Positions 15,774 to 24,416 of a DNA stretch of 53,929 nt are shown here, in pieces. The notes under the pieces are model-generated. The model was not told the DNA's origin and searched no databases. It worked only from the letters and a program-made list of their open reading frames with translations. Origin of the DNA: Candidatus Zipacnadia bacterium. Lineage in GTDB: Bacteria; Armatimonadota; Zipacnadia; Zipacnadales; UBA5352. Made by a program: the position numbers and the translations under genes. Positions within the stretch are counted from its first letter, which is position 1, and every line of letters begins with the position of its first letter. The stretch spans positions 1 through 53,929 of the forward strand of contig JALGUJ010000017.1 of NCBI GenBank assembly GCA_029820945.1, read 5' to 3'.

Positions 15774-17330
15774 TCACGGGACGTCCGGCGCCAGGCGGTC
15801 CCCCGGTGGCGGCGGCGCGTCCGCGGGGGTACGCCCGCCCGCGTCCGGGGCGTCCGCCTCTCCCGGAGCCGCCTCTCGCGGAGCCGCCTCGCCGGGTGGC
15901 GGGAGCGCGCCGGGCTCCGGTGGCGTGGGCGGGCCCTCCTCGAGCTCCTCTTCCAGCGGCCTGGTGCCGACGCGAACGATCTCGGTCTGCGGCGCGTAAT
16001 AGTCCGTGTGCAGCTTCTCGCTGCGGATCACCTTGTCGCCGCGCGTCGCCTTGCGGTACACGGTGACTCGCCAGCCATCGCGGCCCTTCTTTTCGACCTC
16101 GGTCTCGCCCTCGTCGAGCTCGGGGTCCTCGATCTCTTTGGTGTCGTGAGGGATGCGGGAGAGCCCCTCGCGGACGATCTCGACATCGGCGTCGTCCTCG
16201 CGGCTGCCGACCATGCGGAGGGTGACGGTGGAGCTGCCGACCTCGCCGAGTATCACGACCGGATGCTTGAGGCTATTGCGGAACTTCAGATCGTACTGCC
16301 CCCAGTAAACCGTCGCGTCCCGGCCGGTCGGCACGTAGTCCACGGGGCGGGAGTGGTGGTGACGCTCGATCATGTCGAGGTTCGCGAGCAGCGCGACGTT
16401 GTAGGTTGTGCTCGCAATCTGGCAGACGCCCCCGCCGGTGGACGGCTTCACCTCGCCATTGATGAAGATGGGGGCCTCCCGGTAGCCCGCCTCGACCAGC
16501 CGCTCGCCCACGGTCTGGTTGAAGGAGAACTCCTCGCCTGGGCGGATGACGACCTCGTTGAGCTTGCTCACGGCCAGGCGCAGGTTGTGGCTGCGGTCCC
16601 TGCGTGCGGGGTTGTACGGAGTGCTGTACTCGGCCAGCACGACCTCGATGTGCGCGAGGTCCTCCTCCGTCACCGCGGGCTGGCGCACCTCGACGACCGC
16701 CTCGACCTGCTCCGCGGACGGCTCGCTCAGAGCGGAGCGAATCGCCGCCATGGTGGCGTCGATGTTGAGCAGTCGCCCCACCTGTCCGGGGATGATGTTG
16801 ACCTCCCTGCCGGCGATCTCGAAGTCGGCATCGACCGGGTCGCGATCGACGGTCTCCGCCAGACCGCCGACGGCGTCCTCGAGGGTCGCCTCATCCACCT
16901 CGACAGGGACCTCGACCCGCACCGGGTTATCGATGAGGCGGATGCGCGCCGTGAGCTGAGCCATCAGCCCGCCTTCGCGGCCGACCTTCAGCGCGTCGTC
17001 AACGGCCGCCTCCAGCCTGAGGCGCACGCCCAACTCCTCGCGCCGGGCGTCCCATTCGCCGCCGGGGAAGGTGACCCTGACGGCGTCGGGCAGTGACGGG
17101 AGCCACTGAGTGCGGAGAGCCGACAGCGCCTCCTCGCGCGTCATGCCGGCGACATCCAGGCCGGCGATGGAGACGTTGGGCGCGATCTCCCCGCTGGCGA
17201 CGAAGCTGCGCGTGGCCAGCAGTAGCGCCATGAAGCCGACCACGAGGATCGTGGCCAGGGCCGTGGCGGTGAAGATCAGTACCCTCCTCACGCGGCGGCG
17301 GCGGTGGCGCTCCTCGGCGGCCGCCATCAT
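15774..17330 (-). CDS. VanW-family membrane protein with G5-like domain
   Basis: A 518-residue protein. Residues ~15-40 are a transmembrane anchor (IFTATALATILVVGFMALLL). Next comes a peptidoglycan-binding-4-like part (~50-210, EALSALRTQWLPSLPDAVR, VDADFEIAGREVNII). A complete VanW core follows (~255-385, NEVVIRPGEEFSFNQTVG, PSTGGGVCQIASTTYNVALL, HHHSRPVDYVPTGRDATVYW), then a G5-like beta domain (~395-465, WRVTVYRKATRGDKVIRSE), and a Pro/Glu/Ala tail. Such proteins sit at the outer face of the membrane and touch cell wall material; the exact reaction is unknown. It is the last gene of a unit with the SIS isomerase and the M16 peptidase, 66 nt behind the isomerase. Confidence 0.85.
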   Translation of the reverse strand: MMAAAEERHRRRRVRRVLIFTATALATILVVGFMALLLATRSFVASGEIAPNVSIAGLDVAGMTREEALSALRTQWLPSLPDAVRVTFPGGEWDARREELGVRLRLEAAVDDALKVGREGGLMAQLTARIRLIDNPVRVEVPVEVDEATLEDAVGGLAETVDRDPVDADFEIAGREVNIIPGQVGRLLNIDATMAAIRSALSEPSAEQVEAVVEVRQPAVTEEDLAHIEVVLAEYSTPYNPARRDRSHNLRLAVSKLNEVVIRPGEEFSFNQTVGERLVEAGYREAPIFINGEVKPSTGGGVCQIASTTYNVALLANLDMIERHHHSRPVDYVPTGRDATVYWGQYDLKFRNSLKHPVVILGEVGSSTVTLRMVGSREDDADVEIVREGLSRIPHDTKEIEDPELDEGETEVEKKGRDGWRVTVYRKATRGDKVIRSEKLHTDYYAPQTEIVRVGTRPLEEELEEGPPTPPEPGALPPPGEAAPREAAPGEADAPDAGGRTPADAPPPPGDRLAPDVP

Positions 17331-17396
17331 GTCGGTCTTGCCCGGCTCCGAGTGGGTGGTGATAAGCGATTCCTTCGGTCCTGTGGATGGTCCCTG

Positions 17397-17957
17397 CTAC
17401 TCGAACTTCGTGTGCCGGAGGCGCATCTGCTCCTCCGTTGTACCGCGCCTGTCCATGAGCATGAGGATCATGGCGTCGCACTGGGCGAGCAGACACTGCT
17501 CGAAAAGGGTGCCGGGCGGCTGCCTGGTGGGCCGCTCGGCGTTGACGAAGACCACCGGCGCGTGGACGTAGACGCAGTGGTCGGCCGCCGCGGCAAGCGG
17601 CGACTCGGGGTGCCCGGTGATAACCGCCGTGCGGGCACCGCGCGCCGCCGCGGCCTCGACCAGCGCCTGCGTCATGCGCGTCTGCCCGGAGCCGCTCCCG
17701 GCGATGAGCAGATCGTCGGTGACGATGCCGGGCGTGGTGGTCTCGCCCACCACGTAGGATGAGAACCCGATGTGCATCAGCCGCATGGCGAAGGCCTTCA
17801 TCATCAGCCCGCTGCGGCCGGCGCCGCCCACGAAGATGTTGCCGGCCTCCTCGATCATGTCCACCAGCGTCTCGATCTGTGCCTCATCGGTGCGCGCGAG
17901 GGCCTCGCAGATCTCGCGCGCGACAAGCTGTGAGTAGTCCCTCGCCCTCGTGCTCAT
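17397..17957 (-). CDS. hxlB: SIS-domain protein, 6-phospho-3-hexuloisomerase-like
   Basis: A 186-residue single SIS-domain protein. The family pattern is clear: IFVGGAGRSGLMMKAFAMRL, then HIGFSSYVVGETTTPGI, LLIAGSGSGQT, and a C-terminal LFEQCLLAQCDAMILMLM. HxlB turns 3-hexulose-6-phosphate into fructose-6-phosphate in the ribulose-monophosphate pathway, in formaldehyde fixation or, run backwards, in pentose supply. Its partner hexulose-phosphate synthase (hxlA) is not in the window, so this could instead act on another sugar phosphate. The ATG has GGTGGGG about 6 nt upstream. It sits 46 nt after the M16 gene and 66 nt before the VanW gene in one run. Confidence 0.8.
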   Translation of the reverse strand: MSTRARDYSQLVAREICEALARTDEAQIETLVDMIEEAGNIFVGGAGRSGLMMKAFAMRLMHIGFSSYVVGETTTPGIVTDDLLIAGSGSGQTRMTQALVEAAAARGARTAVITGHPESPLAAAADHCVYVHAPVVFVNAERPTRQPPGTLFEQCLLAQCDAMILMLMDRRGTTEEQMRLRHTKFE

Positions 17958-18003
17958 GGTATCCCCACCCGTTCCGCCTCGATCGATGCCGGCGCCCTCG
18001 CGT

Positions 18004-20601
18004 TCACTGCTGGGGCGGCGGCGTGGTCACCACAATCGCCGCCCGGTCGAGATCGAGGATGCGTCGAGCCATCTGCTGCACCTGCTCTGCGGTGACGCGC
18101 TCGATCCGCTCCGCGTAGCCCTCCCAATTGCCCGCCCCGAGCCCGTAGATGACATCGAGCGCGATGGTCTGCGCCAGAGCCGAGTTCGTCTGCAGCGCGA
18201 CGCGGTTGGCCGCGATGCTCACGCGCTTGCCCCGCTCGAGCTCCTCCTCCGCCGGCGGGTCGGCCGCCATCTCCCGGATGATCTGCTCGATCTCTGTGCG
18301 GACAATCTCTATCTTCTCCGGCGCGGTGCCGGCGTAGATGATGAATGCGCCCGGATCGAGGCCCAGGAGGGGCACGCCGTGCACGAAGTAGGCGAGCTGC
18401 TGTCCCCTCAGGCGCTCGTGGAGCCGCCCGCCGGGCATGCTCCCGCCGGAGAGGATAGCGTCGAAGACGTCGAGCACCTCGCGGTCCGGGTCGTCAACGG
18501 CGATGCCGTGGAAGCCGTAGGCGACGATGGCCTGCTGCTGCGGGCGCTCGATGCGCTCCTCGCGCGGCTGCTCGAGGGGCGGCTCGGCCGGCGGCGTCGG
18601 CGGACTGGGGGGCTCGGCGCCCAGGTCCTGCGTGAGCCGGCGCACGTGCGCGAATGCCTCCGCGGGATTGGCGTCTCCGGCGATCACCACCGCGGTCGTG
18701 GCCGGCCGCGCGTACGCGCCATGGAACTCGGACAGGTGCTCGGCGGTCAGGGCGGCAACCGACTGCTCCGTGCCGACCGGCAGGAAGCCGTAGGGGTGCA
18801 CCTGGAACAGCTCGCCGAGCAGCTCGCGGTAGGCGACCGTCTCCACGTTGTCCTCCTGCCGCCGGATCGCCGCGAGCGTGAGCTGCTTCTGGCGCTCAAG
18901 CTCGTCCTCCGGGAAGGTCGGCCGGAAGAGGGCCTCGATGGTAAGCTCGAGGGCCGCGGGCAGGTCGCCTGCCAGGAAGTGCGCGATGAGGCCGAAGCTG
19001 TTGCGGCCGGAGTACGGCTCCAGGCTGCCTCCCAGGCGGTCCACGCGCTCGGCGAGCTCCGCGCGAGTGTGGTGCTGGCTGCCGCGCACGAGCATCTCGG
19101 CCATCAGCGCGGTGAGGCCAACGGTATCGGGGCTCTCGTAGCGGAGCCCGCCGAGGGTCGCCGTGACGATGCTGACCACGGGCGCGGCGTGGTTCTCGCG
19201 CACCACGACCGTCAGGCCGTTGTCGAGCACGCGCACGTGGGTCCGTGGGCGACGTGCCCGCTCCTGGTCAGGCCGCTGTTCTCCCTCGCCCGTTGGCGGG
19301 CGGAGGGCCACGACGGTCATGCGCTCGGGGCGGAAGTACGTCGCGGCCACCCGCCGGATGTCGTCGCGGGTCACGCCGCGGATGCCCTGCAGGTAGGTGC
19401 GGTCGAAGTTTGGGTCGCCGGTGACCATCAGGTTCCGGCCGAGCGACGACGCGCGGCCCTCGGCCGTCTCCTGGGCGAACAGCTCGCCCGCCTCGACCTG
19501 CCTGCGCACCCGCTCGATGTCCTCCTCGCCGGGCGGGTCATGGCTCAGGCGCTGGAGGGCGGCCAGGATCTCCTCCTCCACCTTCTCGAGGTTGGCGGGG
19601 TCCAGCACGGCAGAGAAGACGAAGTAGCCGGCGTCGTAGGAGGGCGTCACGGAGTAGCTGGCGATGCCGTCCACGAGCCCCTTCTCGTCGCGCAGCTCAC
19701 GCACCAGCAGCGCCGACTCGCCCTCGGTCAGGTAGTATGAGAGCGTGTCCAGCGGATAGAGGTCCGGGTCGAAGATGGTGATGGTGGGCCAGCCGATCTG
19801 CAGGTAGGCGCGCTGAACCGCCTCGTCGGTCACCACGCGCCGCCGCGTGGCGATCTGGTCGGGCTCATCGGCGAGCTGCACGGCCGGCCGCGGGCGCCTG
19901 ACGGCGGCGCCGAAGGTCTGCCGAAGCTGGTCCAGGACGCGCTCGCGGTCGAAGTCACCGACGGCCACCGCCACCATGTTGTCGGGGACGTACATGGACC
20001 GATGATATGCCACCAGGTCGTCGCGCGTCAGCTCATTGAAGAGCTCGGGATAGCCGATGATGCGGTGCCGGTACGGGTGGACGCTGAACAGCGTCTCCGC
20101 CAACAGGTGATTGATGCGCCGCCCGGGCTCGTCGTCGCCCATGGCCATCTCGCGCAGGATGATCCCCCGCTGGGTCTCGACCTGCTCGTCGGGGAAGGTG
20201 GGGTGCAGGACGAAGTCCGAGACGACGTCGATGGCCTCGGAGATCATCTCGCCCGCGGTGGTCACGTAGTAGCAGGTGTGGTCCTTGGTGGTGTAGGCGT
20301 TGTAGGTGTTGCCGAGGTCGTCGAGGATGGCCTCGATCTCCTCGTGCGTGCGTGTGGGACTGCCCTCGCTGATGGTGTGCTCGACGAAGTGGCTGATGCC
20401 GGCGCCGAGGTACTCGCCCTCGTGAATCGAGCCGGCGCCGACGTAGACGCGGAAGGCCGCGACCGGCCGGGAGTGGTCCTCCTCGACGATGATGCGGGCG
20501 CCGTTGTCCAGCGTCTCTACAACGGGCTCGGCGTAGACCGCGTGCAGTGCGAGGACGAGCGCAACGGCGATGCTCGATAGAGCAGGGCGTGACCGCCTCA
20601 T
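18004..20601 (-). CDS. Secreted M16 zinc metallopeptidase with two M16 halves
   Basis: An 865-residue processing-peptidase-like protein. The signal peptide spans residues 1-24 (SSIAVALVLALHAVYA). The inverted zinc motif HxxEH is at His71-Glu74-His75 (HFVEH), followed by NTYNAYTTKDHTCYYV and the downstream LREM with the third-ligand region. The second half (from ~430, LDNGLTVVVREN) repeats the fold but has no HxxEH (TALMAEMLVRGS), the usual inactive partner. Each half has the R/Y-type substrate clamp region. M16 proteins of this layout degrade short peptides in the periplasm. I chose the ATG at 20601, with GTGGAGG 5 nt upstream; a GTG at 20613 overlaps that box. Confidence 0.88.
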   Translation of the reverse strand: MRRSRPALSSIAVALVLALHAVYAEPVVETLDNGARIIVEEDHSRPVAAFRVYVGAGSIHEGEYLGAGISHFVEHTISEGSPTRTHEEIEAILDDLGNTYNAYTTKDHTCYYVTTAGEMISEAIDVVSDFVLHPTFPDEQVETQRGIILREMAMGDDEPGRRINHLLAETLFSVHPYRHRIIGYPELFNELTRDDLVAYHRSMYVPDNMVAVAVGDFDRERVLDQLRQTFGAAVRRPRPAVQLADEPDQIATRRRVVTDEAVQRAYLQIGWPTITIFDPDLYPLDTLSYYLTEGESALLVRELRDEKGLVDGIASYSVTPSYDAGYFVFSAVLDPANLEKVEEEILAALQRLSHDPPGEEDIERVRRQVEAGELFAQETAEGRASSLGRNLMVTGDPNFDRTYLQGIRGVTRDDIRRVAATYFRPERMTVVALRPPTGEGEQRPDQERARRPRTHVRVLDNGLTVVVRENHAAPVVSIVTATLGGLRYESPDTVGLTALMAEMLVRGSQHHTRAELAERVDRLGGSLEPYSGRNSFGLIAHFLAGDLPAALELTIEALFRPTFPEDELERQKQLTLAAIRRQEDNVETVAYRELLGELFQVHPYGFLPVGTEQSVAALTAEHLSEFHGAYARPATTAVVIAGDANPAEAFAHVRRLTQDLGAEPPSPPTPPAEPPLEQPREERIERPQQQAIVAYGFHGIAVDDPDREVLDVFDAILSGGSMPGGRLHERLRGQQLAYFVHGVPLLGLDPGAFIIYAGTAPEKIEIVRTEIEQIIREMAADPPAEEELERGKRVSIAANRVALQTNSALAQTIALDVIYGLGAGNWEGYAERIERVTAEQVQQMARRILDLDRAAIVVTTPPPQQ

Positions 20602-20669
20602 GTGAGCCTCCACCCACTACCTAAGCGCCCGACCCAAGGAAGCGCCGAGGGCCGCGCGCATCGGGAGGA

Positions 20670-20699
20670 ATCGTAGCACAAGGGTGTTCGCGCTGTCAA
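20670..20699 (-). promoter_or_regulatory. Sigma-70-type promoter of the M16-hxlB-vanW operon
   Basis: On the minus strand: TTGACA (20699-20694), an 18-bp spacer and TACGAT (20675-20670), ~70 nt before the M16 start. It faces away from comF, so the two units diverge. Confidence 0.7.
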
Positions 20700-20767
20700 A
20701 CCTGCAGGGCCCCGCGCCGTCACGAGCAGGATTGGCACGGTGACTGGCGAAGCAGCAGGCCGAGATC

Positions 20768-21580
20768 ATGCGCGCGCGAGGCCTCGCCGACGCCCTGATG
20801 GACCTGCTCTTCCCACCCCGGTGCCAGGTGTGCGGGGAGCTTTGCGATGACCCGCTGTGTGCGACGTGCATGGAGGACGTAGAGTTCATCACCGACCCGG
20901 TGTGCCCCTACTGCGGCCAGGCCGTGCAGCCGGGCTGGCCCCCGGGCCGGCTGTGCGCGGAGTGCCGGGACGGGCGGGCGGTGAGCGGAGCGCGGGCGGC
21001 CGGCTTCTACGCCGGCACGCTGCGGGACGCGGTGCGGCGCTTCAAGTTCGACGGCCGCACGCGGCTGGCCGAGCCACTGGCGGAGATGCTCGTGGTGGTG
21101 GTGCGGCGCGAGGTGGAGGAGAGCGGGCTGCCGCTGGGCGACTGCGCGGCGCTGGTGCCGGTGCCCCTGCACCCGGCGCGCCTGCAGTGGCGGGGCTTCG
21201 ACCAGGCGCGGATGCTGTGCGAGCGGATGGCCGAGGCGGTGGCGATGCCCGTGTGGACCGACGTGCTGGCGCGCATCCGCAACACCACGCCGCAGACGGA
21301 GCTGCGCGGCTCCTCGCGACGCGAGAACGTGCTCGGTGCCTTCGAGGCGCGCAGGGGCTTCAAGCTGCGGGGAAGGTCGATTCTCCTGGTCGATGACGTG
21401 TTCACCACGGGCGCGACCATCGAGGAGTGCGCGCGCGAACTGCGGCGGGCCGGCGCGGCGGCGGTCTACGCACTGACCGTCTGCCGCACCGCACCGCTGT
21501 GGCACCACGCGCGATTCATGGACCACGACGACCGGCGGGAGGCTGCGCAGACAGATGCTGCAGGCACGAGTCAGAGTTGA
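20768..21580 (+). CDS. comF: ComF-family phosphoribosyltransferase-like protein
   Basis: A 270-residue protein. The N-terminal zinc-binding part has Cys pairs CQVCGELC, CATCMED, CPYCGQ and CAEC, with the FPPRC opening typical of ComF. The phosphoribosyltransferase part has a PRPP-binding loop ILLVDDVFTTGATIEEC, and VPVPLHPARLQWRGFDQA is the family core. ComF is needed for DNA uptake in competent bacteria, at the inner face of the membrane, where it assists single-strand import. This is worth noting beside the type IV pilus locus in the same window, because pili also take part in transformation. The C-terminal ~40 residues past the fold are poorly conserved, and the last 26 nt overlap the next gene. 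Confidence 0.88.
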   Translation: MRARGLADALMDLLFPPRCQVCGELCDDPLCATCMEDVEFITDPVCPYCGQAVQPGWPPGRLCAECRDGRAVSGARAAGFYAGTLRDAVRRFKFDGRTRLAEPLAEMLVVVVRREVEESGLPLGDCAALVPVPLHPARLQWRGFDQARMLCERMAEAVAMPVWTDVLARIRNTTPQTELRGSSRRENVLGAFEARRGFKLRGRSILLVDDVFTTGATIEECARELRRAGAAAVYALTVCRTAPLWHHARFMDHDDRREAAQTDAAGTSQS

Positions 21581-23468
21581 CGCGAGCCGGCGGATCGGCG
21601 CGATCGACCCCAACATCTACGGGCACTTCATCGAGCACCTGGGCCGGTGCATCAACGGCGGCATCTGGGGCGAGATGCTGCAGGCGCGGAAGTTCGTCGG
21701 CTTCGATGAGCACCATCGGGGTCTGCCGACGCCGTGGGGGAGCACGAGTGGGCGGGAGCCGCAACTGCTGACCTCAGTCGAGGACTGTGGCGAGCGCCGC
21801 CGCGTCCTGCGCCTGCGCTCCCTGGCGGATGACGGGCGCGCGCGGGGCGTCGGTCACGGTCAACTCGCGGTGCGCAGAGGGACGACGTACCTGCTGGAGA
21901 TGCAGGTGCGCGCGGAGGGCGGGCTGCGGGAGGTGGAGGTCGGCCTCGGAGGCGCGCGAGTGGTGCGGCCCGCGCCGGGTGGCGAGTGGGAGCGCTGGGA
22001 GGTGGAGCTGCCCGCGCGCCGGGACAGCGACGACGCGGCGCTGGTCATCGCCTGCCACGGGCGCGGCGACCTGCTGGTGCGGGCGCCGAGCCTGATGCGC
22101 TCCGCCGACCGCGCCACCGGGGGCTTTCGCGCGGACGTGATCGACCTGGTGGGCGTGATCGCGCCGCCGGTGATCCGCTGGCCCGGCGGATGCTTCGCGG
22201 ACGGCTACCGCTGGCGCGACGGCATTGGCCCGCGAGACGAGAGGCCGACGGTCTTCGACCCGGCGTGGGAGGCCTGGGAGCCCAACGACTTCGGGACCGA
22301 CGAGTTCGTGACCTGGTGCCGGCTCGTGGGGGCCGCGCCGTACATCTGTGTCAACACCGGCTCGGCGGACGCAGCCGAGGCCGCCGCCTGGGTCGAGTAC
22401 TGCAACGGCCCGGCCGACAGCCGGTGGGGGAGACTCCGGGCGGACAACGGGCACGCGGAGCCTTTTGGCGTGAGGTACTGGAGCATCGGGAACGAGACGT
22501 ACGGGGGCTGGGAGATCGGCAACATCCCCGCGGACGAGTACGGGCGGCTGTTCGTCGAGTTCGCGGCGGCGATGCGCGAGGCCGACCCGGGGATCAAGCT
22601 GATCGCGGTCGGGGCCGACCCGATCCAGGTGCCCGACTGGAACCGCACGGTGCTGGAGATCGCCGGCGAGCGGATGGACCACCTCTCGGTCCATCGCTAC
22701 GTTCCGCACGCGCGGGACGACGCGGAGCGCGAGCGGCAGTACGAGGCGATCGTGGCGGCGCCGGTGGACGTCGAGCGGCGGCTGCGCCTGGTCACCGAGA
22801 CGATCGAGGAGGTCCTCGGCCCCGACGGCGGCGTGACCATCGCCTTCGACGAGTGGAACGTCTGGCTCGACGCCGGCCGGGAGGATCGGCTCGAGGAGCG
22901 GTACGCGCTGCGCGACGCGCTCTTCGCGGCGGGCGTCTTCAATGCGCTGCACCGCGCCTGCAACGAGGTGGCCATGGCGAACCTGGCGCAGCTCGTCAAC
23001 GTGCTGCCCGCGATCGTGACCTCACCGACCGGGGCGTGGGGGACGCCCATCTACCACGCCTTCCGGCTCTACGTCGAGCGGTGCCGGGAGATCGCGGTCG
23101 CCTGCGAGTGCGAGAGCCCGACCTTCGATGCGCAGGAGTTCGGCAACATCCCGGCGCTGGCGGGCGTGCCCTTCCTGGACGCGAGCGCCACGGTCTCCGC
23201 CGACGGCTCGGAGCTGGCGCTGGCGGTCGTGAACCGCCACCGGACCGAGGAGATCGAGGCGTCGATCGCGGTGTCCGGCTACGGCGAGGTCGGGGCTGCC
23301 GAGGCGGCGGTGCTCGACGGGCCGAGCGATGAGGCCACCACCGACGAGACGAGGCCGTCGGGCGTGGCCATTCATCATGAGCCGCTGGATGCGGGCGCGG
23401 ACCTCAGCTACCGCTTCCCGCCGCACTCGGCCACCGTCATCAGCCTGGCGCGCCGGGGCGGGGAGTGA
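21555..23468 (+). CDS. Alpha-L-arabinofuranosidase, GH51
   Basis: A 637-residue intracellular-type enzyme without a signal peptide. The start MLQARVRVDASRRIGAIDPN followed by YGHFIEHLGRCINGG is the GH51 opening. The (beta/alpha)8 barrel has RWPGGCFADGYRWRDGIGP, the acid/base in YWSIGNE (Glu314) and the nucleophile in AFDEWNVW (Glu433). A C-terminal beta-sandwich follows from about residue 500. GH51 releases terminal arabinofuranose from arabinan, arabinoxylan or their short fragments. The first codon lies inside the end of comF, and the stop overlaps the next gene's GTG, so it is the head of a coupled trio. The substrate is presumably imported oligosaccharide, since no export signal is present. 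Confidence 0.92.
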   Translation: MLQARVRVDASRRIGAIDPNIYGHFIEHLGRCINGGIWGEMLQARKFVGFDEHHRGLPTPWGSTSGREPQLLTSVEDCGERRRVLRLRSLADDGRARGVGHGQLAVRRGTTYLLEMQVRAEGGLREVEVGLGGARVVRPAPGGEWERWEVELPARRDSDDAALVIACHGRGDLLVRAPSLMRSADRATGGFRADVIDLVGVIAPPVIRWPGGCFADGYRWRDGIGPRDERPTVFDPAWEAWEPNDFGTDEFVTWCRLVGAAPYICVNTGSADAAEAAAWVEYCNGPADSRWGRLRADNGHAEPFGVRYWSIGNETYGGWEIGNIPADEYGRLFVEFAAAMREADPGIKLIAVGADPIQVPDWNRTVLEIAGERMDHLSVHRYVPHARDDAERERQYEAIVAAPVDVERRLRLVTETIEEVLGPDGGVTIAFDEWNVWLDAGREDRLEERYALRDALFAAGVFNALHRACNEVAMANLAQLVNVLPAIVTSPTGAWGTPIYHAFRLYVERCREIAVACECESPTFDAQEFGNIPALAGVPFLDASATVSADGSELALAVVNRHRTEEIEASIAVSGYGEVGAAEAAVLDGPSDEATTDETRPSGVAIHHEPLDAGADLSYRFPPHSATVISLARRGGE

Positions 23469-24415
23469 CGCACGCGATGGGACTCGCGATCGAGCCGTAC
23501 GACCGGTCACGTCTGGAGGCGATGACCGCGCTCTACAACCGCGAGACCGCGGGCGAGCCCTTCATCGCGCCGCTGACGCCGGAGCTGTTCGTGGCGCTCG
23601 TGGAGGAGAAGTCCTACTTCGACCCCGATGGGCTGTTGCTGGCGGTCGAGGACGGCGACCTGGTCGGCTGGGTGCATGCCTGCGTGGCGCCCGGGTCGGA
23701 GGCCCGCCATGACCCGGCCGAGGCCGTGCCGCGCATTCGCATGCTCGTGTACCCGCGGGACCGGCTGCGGGCCGGCCACGCGCTGGTGGCGGAGGCGACC
23801 ACGTGGCTGAGGCGGACGGGGCGGGCCGAGCTGCTGGCCATGCACTCGGCGGCCGGCTATCCCTTCTATCGCGGGCTCTGGCTCGGCGGTGAGCCCAAGT
23901 GCCCGATGACGATGCCGCACCTGCAGCTCGCGTTCGAGGTGGGCGGGTACCGCAACACGCTCGAGTCGGTGGGCATGGTCGCCCGAATGCCCGAGGTGCC
24001 GGAGCCACGCGAGGCGGCGGTGGATCTCGAGATGGAGCACGGTCCGGCGGAGCTCGCGCACGAGCCCATGCGGGAGTCCTGGATCGGGTTCGAGCCACTG
24101 AGCACGCGCGCGATGGTGGGCGGCGAGAGGGTGGGCGCCATCCGGTGGGTCGTCATCCCCTACGTGGCCGAGCGACTCGGCGCGCCGTGCATGAACATCT
24201 GGGGGATGGGCGTTGCCGAGGAGCATCGCCGCAAGGGGATAGCGACGGCGCTGGTCTGCTCGGCGATGCGCCGCGCGCACGCAATGGGCGCCCGCTTCGC
24301 ATCGGTGAGCACGCAACTGTGGAACTGGCCCGCCCAGCTCACCTACGCCGCGCTCGGCTTCGAGCCCCACGTCGTCACCGTCGGCCGGACGCTGGAGCTG
24401 CAGGGAGGCGACTGA
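23465..24415 (+). CDS. Protein with two GNAT acetyltransferase domains
   Basis: A 316-residue protein. The N-terminal GNAT half (about 1-150) has the acetyl-CoA-type run RMLVYPRDRLRAGHALVAEA followed by a conserved helix. The C-terminal half (about 170-316) has IWGMGVAEEHRRKGIATALV, the Q/RxxGxG/A loop, and a SVSTQLWNWPAQLTYAALGF end. The start is GTG at 23465, overlapping the GH51 stop (GTGA); an ATG lies 12 nt further on. Tandem GNAT proteins modify small molecules, aminoglycosides or protein amines; the substrate here is not known. Coupling to GH51 suggests an amino-sugar or glycan link. That is inference. Confidence 0.75.
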   Translation: MTHAMGLAIEPYDRSRLEAMTALYNRETAGEPFIAPLTPELFVALVEEKSYFDPDGLLLAVEDGDLVGWVHACVAPGSEARHDPAEAVPRIRMLVYPRDRLRAGHALVAEATTWLRRTGRAELLAMHSAAGYPFYRGLWLGGEPKCPMTMPHLQLAFEVGGYRNTLESVGMVARMPEVPEPREAAVDLEMEHGPAELAHEPMRESWIGFEPLSTRAMVGGERVGAIRWVVIPYVAERLGAPCMNIWGMGVAEEHRRKGIATALVCSAMRRAHAMGARFASVSTQLWNWPAQLTYAALGFEPHVVTVGRTLELQGGD

Positions 24416-24416
24416 C

